A stretch of DNA of 64,000 bases from Bacteroidia bacterium (lineage in GTDB: Bacteria > Bacteroidota > Bacteroidia > Bacteroidales > VadinHA17): contig JAPLDX010000060.1 in NCBI GenBank assembly GCA_026391215.1, forward strand, positions 50,622-114,621, given 5' to 3'. The notes under the pieces were generated by a model, which worked only from the letters and a program-made list of their open reading frames with translations, was not told the origin of the DNA and did not search any database. Below are positions 19,085-28,071 of this stretch, piece after piece (positions within the stretch are counted from its first letter, which is position 1; the number at the start of each line of letters is the position of its first letter). The translations under genes and the position numbers were made by a program.

Positions 19085-20560
19085 TTAATATGATCTGGCA
19101 AAAAGGACTCTTCTTTTTGAAGGCTTGCCTGAATAGATGCATTTGCCATCCTCCTCGGGTGATTCAAACGGGATGCACCTGATGGTCGCCTTTGTCTCAT
19201 TCTTTATCTTTTCTTCGGTCTCGGCTGTACCGTCCCAATGAGCCATAATGAACCCTCCCTGATTATCCAGAATATTCACAAATTCATCCCATTTATCAAC
19301 ATAGAAAGTATTGGCCTTTTTGAATTCTGCTGCCTTGACATATATATTTTTTTGGATATCATCCAAAAGAGTCAGGATGTGATCCGTGATATTGTTCACC
19401 GGTATGCTTGTTTTTTCAAGGGTGTCTCTGCGAGCGACCTCGACTGTACCCTGCTCAATGTCGCGCGGCCCTATTGCAAGACGCACCGGCACTCCTTTTA
19501 ATTCATAATCAGCATATTTCCAACCGGGTGTATTATTGTCCCGGTCATCATACTTAACCGAAATGCCCTTTGCCTGGAGATCCGGCTTTATTTTATTTAC
19601 CGTTTCCGAAATCCTGGCAAGCTGCTCAGCATTTTTGAAAATCGGAACGATAATCACCTGGATAGGAGCCAGGCGTGGTGGTAGAACTAGTCCCTTATTA
19701 TCGGAATGAGCCATTATAAGAGCTCCTATCATCCTGGTCGATAAACCCCATGATGTTGCCCAAACATAATCAAGCTTACCGTTTTTATCGGTGAACTGCA
19801 CATCAAAAGCTTTAGCAAAATTTTGTCCCAGAAAATGACTCGTACCTGCCTGAAGTGCTTTGCCATCCTGCATGATGGCTTCTATTGCATAAGTATCAAT
19901 CGCACCTGCAAAACGTTCAGTTTCAGATTTATAACCCTTGATTACCGGAAGTGCCATAAAGTTCTGTGCAAATTCAGAATAAACATTGATCATCTTTTCA
20001 GTTTCTTCAATTGCCTCTTCACGGGTGGCATGTGCAGTATGCCCTTCCTGCCAGAGAAATTCAGAGGTTCTGAGAAAAAGCCGGGTCCTCATTTCCCACC
20101 TTACAACATTACACCACTGATTGATGAGAATTGGCAGATCCCTGTACGAATGGATCCAATTCTTATATGAGTTCCATATTATTGTTTCAGAGGTGGGACG
20201 TATAATCAGCTCCTCTTCCAGTTTTGCCGAAGGATCAACAATAATTCCACCTCCATTTTCATCCTTTTTAAGACGGTAATGAGTTACGATGGCACACTCT
20301 TTTGCAAAGCCCTCTACATGCTTAGCTTCCTTGCTGAAAAATGATTTTGGTATGAAAATCGGAAAATAGGCATTAACATGCCCCGTAGCCTTGAACATCT
20401 TATCAAGTTCAGCCTGGATCTTTTCCCATATCGCATAGCCATAAGGCTTAATGACCATGCATCCTCTCACTGCTGAATTCTCTGCCAGATCTGCCTTGAT
20501 TACCAGATCATTATACCACTGCGCATAATTCTCATCCCTGTTTGTTAAAAACTTTGCCAT
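19085..20560 (-). CDS. proS: Prolyl-tRNA synthetase, short (archaeal/eukaryotic-like) type
   Basis: [49 protein letters not shown]...RPTSETIIW...[13 protein letters not shown]...RVLFARSY. Confidence 0.95.
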   Translation of the reverse strand: MAKFLTNRDENYAQWYNDLVIKADLAENSAVRGCMVIKPYGYAIWEKIQAELDKMFKATGHVNAYFPIFIPKSFFSKEAKHVEGFAKECAIVTHYRLKKDENGGGIIVDPSAKLEEELIIRPTSETIIWNSYKNWIHSYRDLPILINQWCNVVRWEMRTRLFLRTSEFLWQEGHTAHATREEAIEETEKMINVYSEFAQNFMALPVIKGYKSETERFAGAIDTYAIEAIMQDGKALQAGTSHFLGQNFAKAFDVQFTDKNGKLDYVWATSWGLSTRMIGALIMAHSDNKGLVLPPRLAPIQVIIVPIFKNAEQLARISETVNKIKPDLQAKGISVKYDDRDNNTPGWKYADYELKGVPVRLAIGPRDIEQGTVEVARRDTLEKTSIPVNNITDHILTLLDDIQKNIYVKAAEFKKANTFYVDKWDEFVNILDNQGGFIMAHWDGTAETEEKIKNETKATIRCIPFESPEEDGKCIYSGKPSKRRVLFARSY

Positions 20561-20563
20561 TAC

Positions 20564-20593
20564 TTTGGTACACTATTTGATTTATTATATTTG
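20564..20593 (+). promoter_or_regulatory. Bacteroidota-type promoter (TTTG-N18-TATATTTG)
   Basis: TTTG 20564-20567 and TATATTTG 20586-20593, about 47 nt upstream of the 20641 start. Confidence 0.55.
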
Positions 20594-20640
20594 AATTGCA
20601 TATGAAAGCGTAAAATTAAAAAATAAACAGGAGGTTCAAC

Positions 20641-21960
20641 ATGAAAGCAAGATTTTACATCGGAATAATATCAGCCCTGCTGCTCGCGGGTTCACCGATG
20701 GCAGCTCAGTTTGCTGATGATGACTTTAGAAGTAATGACGCCGGAACGGTAATAAATAATTATTACTATGATGATTATGATTATTACTTCGCGTCAAGGA
20801 TAAACAGGTTTCACAGGTCATATGCGGCTTTCGAATATTATTCTCCTGTGTTTACTGAAACGTACTATTATAACTATAGTCCCTACTCCTGGGGCGTAAG
20901 TATCTATGGAGGCGGTGGTTTCGGATTCGGCCTGGGATACTCTTACAGATACCCGGTCTACAATTATGGATGGTACGATCCTTACTATGGAAGCAGCTAT
21001 TACTACGGCTATGATCCTTTCTACTATGACTGGTACGCGCCGGTTATAATCAATATAAATGTAAGGAACAGATGGAGACCCAATTACTGGGGATGGAACG
21101 GATATGATCACGGGTACTACGGACACAACCGCTGGTACAACGACTACAGACCGGTTTACCACTCCTACAATAACTATAACTACTATTATAACAACCAGGC
21201 CAGGTATTCTTCAAGAGAATTTTCTGATCGCAAGGGATCTCCGGAATATAACCGGTCAAATCCAGGCGGCCCTTCAAGACGTGAAGGTACTCCGGCTCCA
21301 GGATCACGCAGCGTATATGACAGTAACAATGGCCGTATATCCAATAACAATGCCCAGAATGGTGAAATGAGAAGAAATCCTTCATCCGGTGACAACAGGG
21401 GACAGGGTAATAACAACAACAACGGCAACAACGGCAATAATGGTAATAACAGTAATAACGGGAACAACGGCAATAACGGCAATAACAGTAATAATACCAA
21501 TAATGGTAATAACAATAACAGCCGTCTGGATGGCAATAATGGGAATTTTAAACAGAACGACAGCAACAGGGGTAACAACGGAAACAACAGAAACAGCAAT
21601 ACTGATGGAAACAGCGGAAATTTTGGAAACAAAGGCAATCCCACTGGAGATGTCAGGAAAGAACGGGTAGCTCCCACAACGTTACCGGCAAACAAAAGAG
21701 TGGAACAGGCTGCACCGGTCAGGAATCCAGTTGATGTCAGGAGACCGGCAGCCACATCTTCAAGGACCCGTACCACAATATCCCAGGGACGGCCTTCTTC
21801 ATCATCCAGGGGAACGTCAGTATCAAGCGGAAGAAGCTCTTCCTCAAGATCCTCAGGTTCAACATCAAAATCATCATCTTCAAAATCATCATCCTCAAAA
21901 TCGTCATCCTCAAGATCATCCTCCTCAAAGTCTTCTTCCAGTGACAGAAGCAGGAGGTGA
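20641..21960 (+). CDS. Exported low-complexity protein (Tyr-rich, Asn/Gly repeats, Ser-rich tail)
   Basis: 439 aa; signal peptide MKARFYIGIISALLLAGSPMAAQ; Y-rich block; NNGNNGNNSNN repeats; tail SSSSKSSSSKSSSSRSSSSKSSSSDRSRR. Confidence 0.85.
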   Translation: MKARFYIGIISALLLAGSPMAAQFADDDFRSNDAGTVINNYYYDDYDYYFASRINRFHRSYAAFEYYSPVFTETYYYNYSPYSWGVSIYGGGGFGFGLGYSYRYPVYNYGWYDPYYGSSYYYGYDPFYYDWYAPVIININVRNRWRPNYWGWNGYDHGYYGHNRWYNDYRPVYHSYNNYNYYYNNQARYSSREFSDRKGSPEYNRSNPGGPSRREGTPAPGSRSVYDSNNGRISNNNAQNGEMRRNPSSGDNRGQGNNNNNGNNGNNGNNSNNGNNGNNGNNSNNTNNGNNNNSRLDGNNGNFKQNDSNRGNNGNNRNSNTDGNSGNFGNKGNPTGDVRKERVAPTTLPANKRVEQAAPVRNPVDVRRPAATSSRTRTTISQGRPSSSSRGTSVSSGRSSSSRSSGSTSKSSSSKSSSSKSSSSRSSSSKSSSSDRSRR

Positions 21961-21982
21961 GACAAAGGGACAGAACATAAAA

Positions 21983-22015
21983 AGGGACATGCTTCGGCAT
22001 GTCCTTGTTTTTTTT
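21983..22015 (+). terminator. Rho-independent terminator with TTCG tetraloop
   Basis: GGACATGC-TTCG-GCATGTCC followed by ttgttttttttattat. Confidence 0.85.
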
Positions 22016-22108
22016 ATTATATTTGATAATTATTAGCTATCAGGTTTTTTTGAAGATATTTGGTACAATATTTGCGCGTATTAAAGAAAACAAAAGAGGG
22101 AATCAAAT

Positions 22109-23416
22109 ATGAAAGCAGTAAAATACATATCAATTCTTTTAATCCTGGTTCTGGGGTCCTGTTCATCAGGCCTTTATACAGGATTTGAGTATGATGACCT
22201 TTACTATCTGCCTTCTGATAAACCGATAACAAAGGTTCAGTCTCCTGTATCAAAACAGATTGCTGAGGGAGATCTGAAGGCTGAGGAGTATTATGACAAC
22301 ATATATGCTGCTGATACCCTCGTATCAGATGATTATTCTGATGCAATTGATTATAACAATGCAGAGTTTAACGATAATTATAGCGGCACAGAATACAACT
22401 ATTATGATAATTACTCCTATACAGGAAGATTAAGAAGATTCTATGGCAACTATTTCTACCCATACTGGAGAGATCCTTCCTATTACAGCTATGGATGGCC
22501 ATCAATGAGTTTCGGCTACGGCAACCCATATTCATTTTACGATCCCTTCATGTATGATCCTTTTTATTCCGATTACGGATATTACGGATACGGAAGCTAT
22601 TATTCACCATGGTCCTATGGCGGTTATTACAACCCGTACTACTACTCTTCCTTCTACAATCCCTATTATGGTAACTGGGGGTATTCCAATGCAGTTTACA
22701 ACAGGGATTACAATAATTCCATAGCTTATGGAAGAAGGGAAAGACAGAGTACATACTCTACAAAGTGGAACAATAGCATGCAGCCTTCAGCTTCATCAAG
22801 GCGTGATGGCTACATTTCCAAGGGAACATCTGCAGATGGTGTCAGACGATCACCTTCAGGAAGCTCAAACGCTATTGCAAATGATACAAGGAGAACTGTC
22901 TCAACAATCGTTAATAATCAGCAAGCCCTTAATGCTGCCGACAGGAAAGTTGATCAGAGTGCATCCAAAACTGCAACCACACGGAGCACCACCGTATCCA
23001 AGCCGGAATATAATACCGTAAACAGGACTTATACACCAAGTTACAGCAATCCTCGTATGAGCACCAGACCTTCTTACAATAACAGCAGGGTAAGTACTGA
23101 AAGTTCAGGTTCCGGCAATTACAGGAGCAGTAATGTAAGAACCAGTCCGTCAGTATCAGCAGGACAAACCAGATCGTCAGTACCTTCATATAACAATAAT
23201 GCGAGCACCTATTCAGCTCCCTCAAGAAGAAGCTCAGGCGGATCGTATTCATCGGGAGGCTCGTATGGCTCTTCCTCAAGCAGGTCCTCATCATCATATA
23301 GCGGCGGATCTTCAGACGGGGGAGGATCAAGAAGCAGTTCTTCAGGAGGAAGCTCATCATCTTCCAGCTCTTCTTCAGGATCATCATCAGGTTCATCTTC
23401 CGGGGGAAGGAGATAG
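22109..23416 (+). CDS. Low-complexity lipoprotein (Tyr-rich domain and Ser/Gly-rich tail)
   Basis: 435 aa; lipobox LVLGSC; Y-rich block YSDYGYYGYGSYYSPWSYGGYYNPYYYSSFYNPYYG; tail SSSGGSSSSSSSSSGSSSGSSSGGRR. Confidence 0.85.
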   Translation: MKAVKYISILLILVLGSCSSGLYTGFEYDDLYYLPSDKPITKVQSPVSKQIAEGDLKAEEYYDNIYAADTLVSDDYSDAIDYNNAEFNDNYSGTEYNYYDNYSYTGRLRRFYGNYFYPYWRDPSYYSYGWPSMSFGYGNPYSFYDPFMYDPFYSDYGYYGYGSYYSPWSYGGYYNPYYYSSFYNPYYGNWGYSNAVYNRDYNNSIAYGRRERQSTYSTKWNNSMQPSASSRRDGYISKGTSADGVRRSPSGSSNAIANDTRRTVSTIVNNQQALNAADRKVDQSASKTATTRSTTVSKPEYNTVNRTYTPSYSNPRMSTRPSYNNSRVSTESSGSGNYRSSNVRTSPSVSAGQTRSSVPSYNNNASTYSAPSRRSSGGSYSSGGSYGSSSSRSSSSYSGGSSDGGGSRSSSSGGSSSSSSSSSGSSSGSSSGGRR

Positions 23417-23498
23417 AAGTAATTGAAATATGATAAGTGGAATATAGTTCATTCTTTTAATGGAGTGTTGGAATGCTTTTAAGAAAAAAGTTACAATT

Positions 23499-24989
23499 AT
23501 GAAGAAATCAGCTATAGTTTTTATGATAATGCTGGCAACTCTGACACAAGGTTTTGCCCAGCTTGCCGATGATGCTTTAAGATACTCCCAGTTATTCTAT
23601 ACGGGAACGGCAAGATTCATGTCAATGGGAGGAGCATTTACAGCCCTTGGCGGAGACATCTCCTCTCTAAGCCAGAATCCAGCAGGTATTGGCGTATTCC
23701 GTTCATCTGAGATAAGCATTACCCCTCAGTTGTTCCATATTAAAACCATTGCCGGACTGAATGGAACAGCTACATCCGACTATATATATAATTTTAACCT
23801 GGCACAGGCAGGAATGGTCGCAAATATTGTTGACAACGATACGGAAACCGGACTTGTTTCCCTGAATTTCGGATACTCTTTTAATAAGACAAATAACCTG
23901 AATCAGAGCATTATAGTAAATGGTTACAGCGACTATAGTTCTTTGGCTGATCTGTGGACTGATAAGGCCGACGGAATATACAAGGACGAATTGATCAACG
24001 ATGCTCCCGAATCTTACCTTGCATGGTCAACCTGGATCATTGACTCTCTCTCAGGCTCAAATACACATTATGGAACAGTCTTCTCAAACTATGGCGATAA
24101 TCCTCCCTCCATTTACGGGCAAAATATGAACCGTCTGGTAAGTTATGAAGGATATACCGGTGAACATGCACTTTCGGTGGGGGGTAACCTTTCAAACAAG
24201 CTATATTTCGGAGCTACACTTGGCATCAGCCACCTGACCTACTCAAGCCAGTATGAACATGTTGAATCAACAGATGTCAGTTTACCTTCGCAATTTGAGA
24301 ACTTCGATTATACATTCTTTTACAGTAACCAGGGAACAGGTTTCGGATTGAAACTGGGTGCAATTTACAGACCTCTGGAAATATTGCGGATTGGCTTTGC
24401 TTTCCACTCCCCGACAGTGTATAAGATCAATGAATATGTTTATGATAATATAACTTCGCATTTTTCAGATGGCGGAGGATACAGTGAATCAAATTCACCG
24501 GTCCGCTATAGCTATGGTCTTACAACACCTTTCAGGGCAATGGTAGGAGCAGCTGTGCAGATCAAGAAGCTTGCACTTGTAAGCCTTGATTATGAGTTTG
24601 TTGATTACAGCACCGCAAAGTTCTCAGAAACAGGCGATGGTTATAATTACAGTGAAAAAAATTCGATTATCAGAAATACTCTCAGATCAACTTCAAACCT
24701 GCGCCTTGGAGCAGAATTCCGACTTAACAAGCTTTACCTGAGAGGTGGATACGCATATTATGGGAAGGCATGGGAAAAGGATGATCTGAATGGTGACCTT
24801 AACTATAACTCTATTTCTTTCGGAGCAGGATTCCGGGAACAGAATGTTTTTATTGATTTCGGTTTTACAGGCATGATGAATACTCATAATTATGTTCTGT
24901 ATGATACAACTGTAGAGACCTTAATCTCTAAAATGGATATCAACAGGAATACGTATTCCGTCACTTTTGGCTACAAATTTGGCTACTAA
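23499..24989 (+). CDS. OmpP1/FadL-family outer membrane transport protein
   Basis: Signal peptide; ARFMSMGGAFTALGGDISSLSQNPAGIGVFRSSEISITPQLF; C-terminal beta-strands ending FGYKFGY. Confidence 0.88.
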   Translation: MKKSAIVFMIMLATLTQGFAQLADDALRYSQLFYTGTARFMSMGGAFTALGGDISSLSQNPAGIGVFRSSEISITPQLFHIKTIAGLNGTATSDYIYNFNLAQAGMVANIVDNDTETGLVSLNFGYSFNKTNNLNQSIIVNGYSDYSSLADLWTDKADGIYKDELINDAPESYLAWSTWIIDSLSGSNTHYGTVFSNYGDNPPSIYGQNMNRLVSYEGYTGEHALSVGGNLSNKLYFGATLGISHLTYSSQYEHVESTDVSLPSQFENFDYTFFYSNQGTGFGLKLGAIYRPLEILRIGFAFHSPTVYKINEYVYDNITSHFSDGGGYSESNSPVRYSYGLTTPFRAMVGAAVQIKKLALVSLDYEFVDYSTAKFSETGDGYNYSEKNSIIRNTLRSTSNLRLGAEFRLNKLYLRGGYAYYGKAWEKDDLNGDLNYNSISFGAGFREQNVFIDFGFTGMMNTHNYVLYDTTVETLISKMDINRNTYSVTFGYKFGY

Positions 24990-25010
24990 TACTTTGTTTG
25001 ACTTCCTTGG

Positions 25011-25047
25011 AAGAGGCTGTTTCAGTTAAGACAGCCTCTTTCTTTTT
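25011..25047 (+). terminator. Rho-independent terminator
   Basis: Perfect 10-bp stem AAGAGGCTGT / ACAGCCTCTT with 10-nt loop, followed by tcttttt. Confidence 0.85.
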
Positions 25048-25055
25048 ATTTCATC

Positions 25056-25829
25056 CTATATCTTTTTTACCAGGGCGCTTCCGTTTTTGTCAGGCATAGG
25101 TACCGGTGACTCAGCTTTTTCTCTGAAAAACTCTTCAACAGCTTCATGTGCCCCGCTCCAGGTATTATAATCATGAATGACCATATAGCCTCCCTTGCTC
25201 ATCCTGGGATAAAAGAAATTCAGGGCAGCCAGCGTGGGCTCAAATAAATCCATGTCTATATGGATCAGTGAAAATGATCTTTCACTGAAATTCTCCGGTA
25301 TCGAACCCGGAAATACCCCTTCAACAATCATAACATTATCATTTTTTGGTTTTATAAAACTGATTACGTCCTGTGCACCGGCGGATTTAAAATGACTTTG
25401 AATAGAATGACCTGTTCTGTCTTTTTCAACAGCAAGGTCATTCTTATCAAATCCTCCGTATGTATCAAACAGATATAACATTCTCTCAGGAACATAATAG
25501 TGTATAAGCTTTGCAGTAAAACCTTTATAAACCCCTAATTCAACAAGATCTCCCTTGACCTGATTCATCAGGATATCTTTTAATAGAAGGATCAGCATAT
25601 CCCTGCGAACTATATCCCATGGCGTTTTATAGGATACTATTTCTCTCTTGATACTGTCATTTAAAATATAGAATCCTCCTGTTTTCTCAATAAACCTTAA
25701 ATTGTAATATCTAGATTTTGGATGGATATCCATCTGGCTTTGCAGGTAAAATGACTGATCTGCAAATGATTTTGAGAGATGCTGCAACAGCCTGCCAAAA
25801 ATTTTATCTATATTAGGTTTAGTCCCCAT
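25056..25829 (-). CDS. TylF/MycF-family (macrocin-O-methyltransferase-like) methyltransferase
   Basis: GDLVELGVYKGFTAKLIHYYVPERMLYLFDTYGGFD...SLIHIDMDLFEPTLAALNFFYPRMSKGGYMVIHDYNTWSGAHEAV. Confidence 0.85.
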   Translation of the reverse strand: MGTKPNIDKIFGRLLQHLSKSFADQSFYLQSQMDIHPKSRYYNLRFIEKTGGFYILNDSIKREIVSYKTPWDIVRRDMLILLLKDILMNQVKGDLVELGVYKGFTAKLIHYYVPERMLYLFDTYGGFDKNDLAVEKDRTGHSIQSHFKSAGAQDVISFIKPKNDNVMIVEGVFPGSIPENFSERSFSLIHIDMDLFEPTLAALNFFYPRMSKGGYMVIHDYNTWSGAHEAVEEFFREKAESPVPMPDKNGSALVKKI

Positions 25830-25917
25830 TGAATAAACAGTTTGAAACAGTTGCTAATATAATTACAAATTGATAAGGATTACTGAATGAGGTTCTTAAA
25901 TTTCATAAGAGCAGGAT

Positions 25918-26523
25918 CTAAAGGTAATGCAGAGCATCTCTTCCAATATTGAAAATCAGGTCAACAATGCTTAGTCCTGGCACAAAAACCTTTCCGTTAG
26001 TGAAAACCTGCATATATTTTTTTGCAATATAGCCGGATTCTTTTTTTGGATTGATTGAATACCTGAAATCACTTTCGGAAATTCCAACAGGCATGAAATC
26101 AGTTGTATAGGATATATTTGCTTCAATGTTGATCATTTTCAGGACAGCTTTCAGCAGATCCATATTGAGGTCGAGAAGAAATTCATAATTGGAAAGAATT
26201 ATTTTTTCAATGTTCTCATAATAATGGATGAAATAAGGAGATGATTTATATGATGCAGTTAAAGCACGAAGGTGAACCTGCTGCCATCTTTTGGAATAAT
26301 CTATCCTTATCTCCCTGACAGGTGTCTTATGAATGCTTCCCAGATATACCGGAACAGTGAGAAGTTGCGGCCCGGAGGCTGAAAGAATATAGCAGCGATT
26401 GCGGTATGATTGCTTCAGGTAGTTTTCTTCTCTTTCAATAAGAGCCTCCTCAGTATGTATTATATGAGAAAAGTATTCAACGGGAGGCAGGTAAGCTGAA
26501 GACAGTAATATATTACTGGCCAT
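25918..26523 (-). CDS. WbqC-family protein
   Basis: 201 aa; LLSSAYLPPVEYFSHIIHTEEALIEREENYLKQSYRNRCYILSASGPQLLTVPV; start overlaps the larB 3' end by 11 bp. Confidence 0.82.
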   Translation of the reverse strand: MASNILLSSAYLPPVEYFSHIIHTEEALIEREENYLKQSYRNRCYILSASGPQLLTVPVYLGSIHKTPVREIRIDYSKRWQQVHLRALTASYKSSPYFIHYYENIEKIILSNYEFLLDLNMDLLKAVLKMINIEANISYTTDFMPVGISESDFRYSINPKKESGYIAKKYMQVFTNGKVFVPGLSIVDLIFNIGRDALHYL

Positions 26524-27271
26524 AATTCATCCTGTTGATCATGCTTGCCGAGAAACCGGCTCCAAAACCATTATCAATATTTACCACTGTTACTCCTGCT
26601 GAACAGCTGGTAAGCATTGCAAGAAGTGCAGAAATACCTCCGAAGCTGGCACCATAACCCACACTTGTCGGGACAGCAATTACCGGTTTGTCGACCAGCC
26701 CGCCTACGACGCTGGCAAGAGCTCCTTCCATACCTGCAATAACAATTATTACGGCGCAGCTTCTTATTTCCGGTAGTTTATCTACCAGCCTGTGGATCCC
26801 GGCAACACCTGCATCATATATCCTGATAACTTTATTGCCAAGAAGCTCTGCTGTGATAGCAGCTTCCTCTGCTACCGGAATATCTGATGTGCCTGCTGTA
26901 ATGACAGCTATAGTGCTTTCAGGAGCTTCCGGTTTTTCCTTCTGAACGGAAATGATCCTAGCCTCTTTGAAATAAACAGCCTGCGGAATAATATTTCTGA
27001 CAGAATAGTACATTTCAACAGTAGCCCTTGTGCCAATGACATTGTTCTCTTTTTCAACCATAACTTTGAATATCCCCATAACCTGTTCATTGGTCTTGCC
27101 GGCGCAATAGATTATTTCGGGATATCCTGTCCTTATTTCGCGGTGGTGGTCAATCCTGGCATAACCTAGATCTGTATAAGGGAATGTTCTGAGCTTTTCA
27201 AGAGCTTCTTCCGTGCTAATGGTTCCGGTATGGATATCCACAAGCAGTTTTTCAAGTTCTTTTCCTGTCAT
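26513..27271 (-). CDS. larB: Nickel pincer cofactor biosynthesis protein LarB
   Basis: YARIDHHREIRTGYPEIIYCAGKTNEQ; PurE-like AGTSDIPVAEEAAITAELLG...VGYGASFGGISALLAMLTSCSAGVTVVNIDNGFGAGFSA. Confidence 0.95.
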   Translation of the reverse strand: MTGKELEKLLVDIHTGTISTEEALEKLRTFPYTDLGYARIDHHREIRTGYPEIIYCAGKTNEQVMGIFKVMVEKENNVIGTRATVEMYYSVRNIIPQAVYFKEARIISVQKEKPEAPESTIAVITAGTSDIPVAEEAAITAELLGNKVIRIYDAGVAGIHRLVDKLPEIRSCAVIIVIAGMEGALASVVGGLVDKPVIAVPTSVGYGASFGGISALLAMLTSCSAGVTVVNIDNGFGAGFSASMINRMNYGQ

Positions 27272-28071
27272 GATTTTTCTTTTTCACAATCCATACTCCC
27301 GGTTCTGTACCCCTCGAGGTCCAAAGATATGTATCTGAATCCGATTTTTTTCAGATCGCTTACCATAAGTTCCCTGCCGGGATCATGAATTATCTTTTCA
27401 ATATATCCTGGCAAGCATTCAATTCGGGCGATATCATCATGCATCCTTACCCTGGTTCCCGGATAACCACGTTCAAACAAAAGATCTTCAGCTTTCTCAA
27501 TCATCTTAAGCATTTCCGCGGTCACCTTTGTATCATAGGGTATGCGAGTAAGGAGGCATGCCATAGCAGGTTTATCCCATAGCGGCAGTCCTGCCCTTTG
27601 TGATAATCCCCTGATATCACTTTTCGTCAGCCCGGCCTCTGACAGAGGACTCATTATGCCCAGTTCCCTGAGAGCCTTGAGTCCTGGTCTGAACTCGCCT
27701 GTATCATCAGCATTGGTGCCGTCAATGACATATTTAAAGTTGTTTTTTCTGGCAAAAGCCAGTATTTCGCTGAAAAGAGTTTTTTTACACAGATAACACC
27801 TTTCTGTTGGATTGTGCCTGATGCTCTCTGGAAATTCCAGATCGATAATTTTATGATCAATACCCTGTTTTTCTGCAAATTCAGCTGCCTCGCTTATCTC
27901 CCTTGCAGGGATATATGGTGTCCGTATTGTGACAGCCATTATACTGAGGCCGCTCAGCGATTTTGCCCTGTAAGCAAGAAAAGAACTGTCTACGCCTCCA
28001 GAAAATGCTATAACGAATGATTTGAGATCCTGTAATACCGAATCGAGCTTTATGGACTTGTTTTGTATCAT
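27268..28071 (-). CDS. larE: ATP-dependent sacrificial sulfur transferase LarE
   Basis: VIAFSGGVDSSFLAYRA PP-loop; ERCYLCKKTLF; KPAMACLLTRIPYDTKV; overlaps larB and larC by 4 bp each. Confidence 0.94.
   Translation of the reverse strand: MIQNKSIKLDSVLQDLKSFVIAFSGGVDSSFLAYRAKSLSGLSIMAVTIRTPYIPAREISEAAEFAEKQGIDHKIIDLEFPESIRHNPTERCYLCKKTLFSEILAFARKNNFKYVIDGTNADDTGEFRPGLKALRELGIMSPLSEAGLTKSDIRGLSQRAGLPLWDKPAMACLLTRIPYDTKVTAEMLKMIEKAEDLLFERGYPGTRVRMHDDIARIECLPGYIEKIIHDPGRELMVSDLKKIGFRYISLDLEGYRTGSMDCEKEKS

Noticed and set aside
21407-21650. Possible CRISPR-like array
   Set aside because: Short 9-bp in-frame coding repeats with no spacers and no cas genes.
21186-21965. 259-aa minus-strand ORF (Leu/Asp/Glu-rich) antisense to the low-complexity protein
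   Set aside because: Translation of the reverse strand of NNG and Ser codon repeats; the plus strand has a signal peptide, promoter and terminator.
22929-23396. 155-aa minus-strand ORF antisense to the 22109-23416 lipoprotein
   Set aside because: Shadow ORF opposite a low-complexity Ser-rich gene; no recognisable domain.
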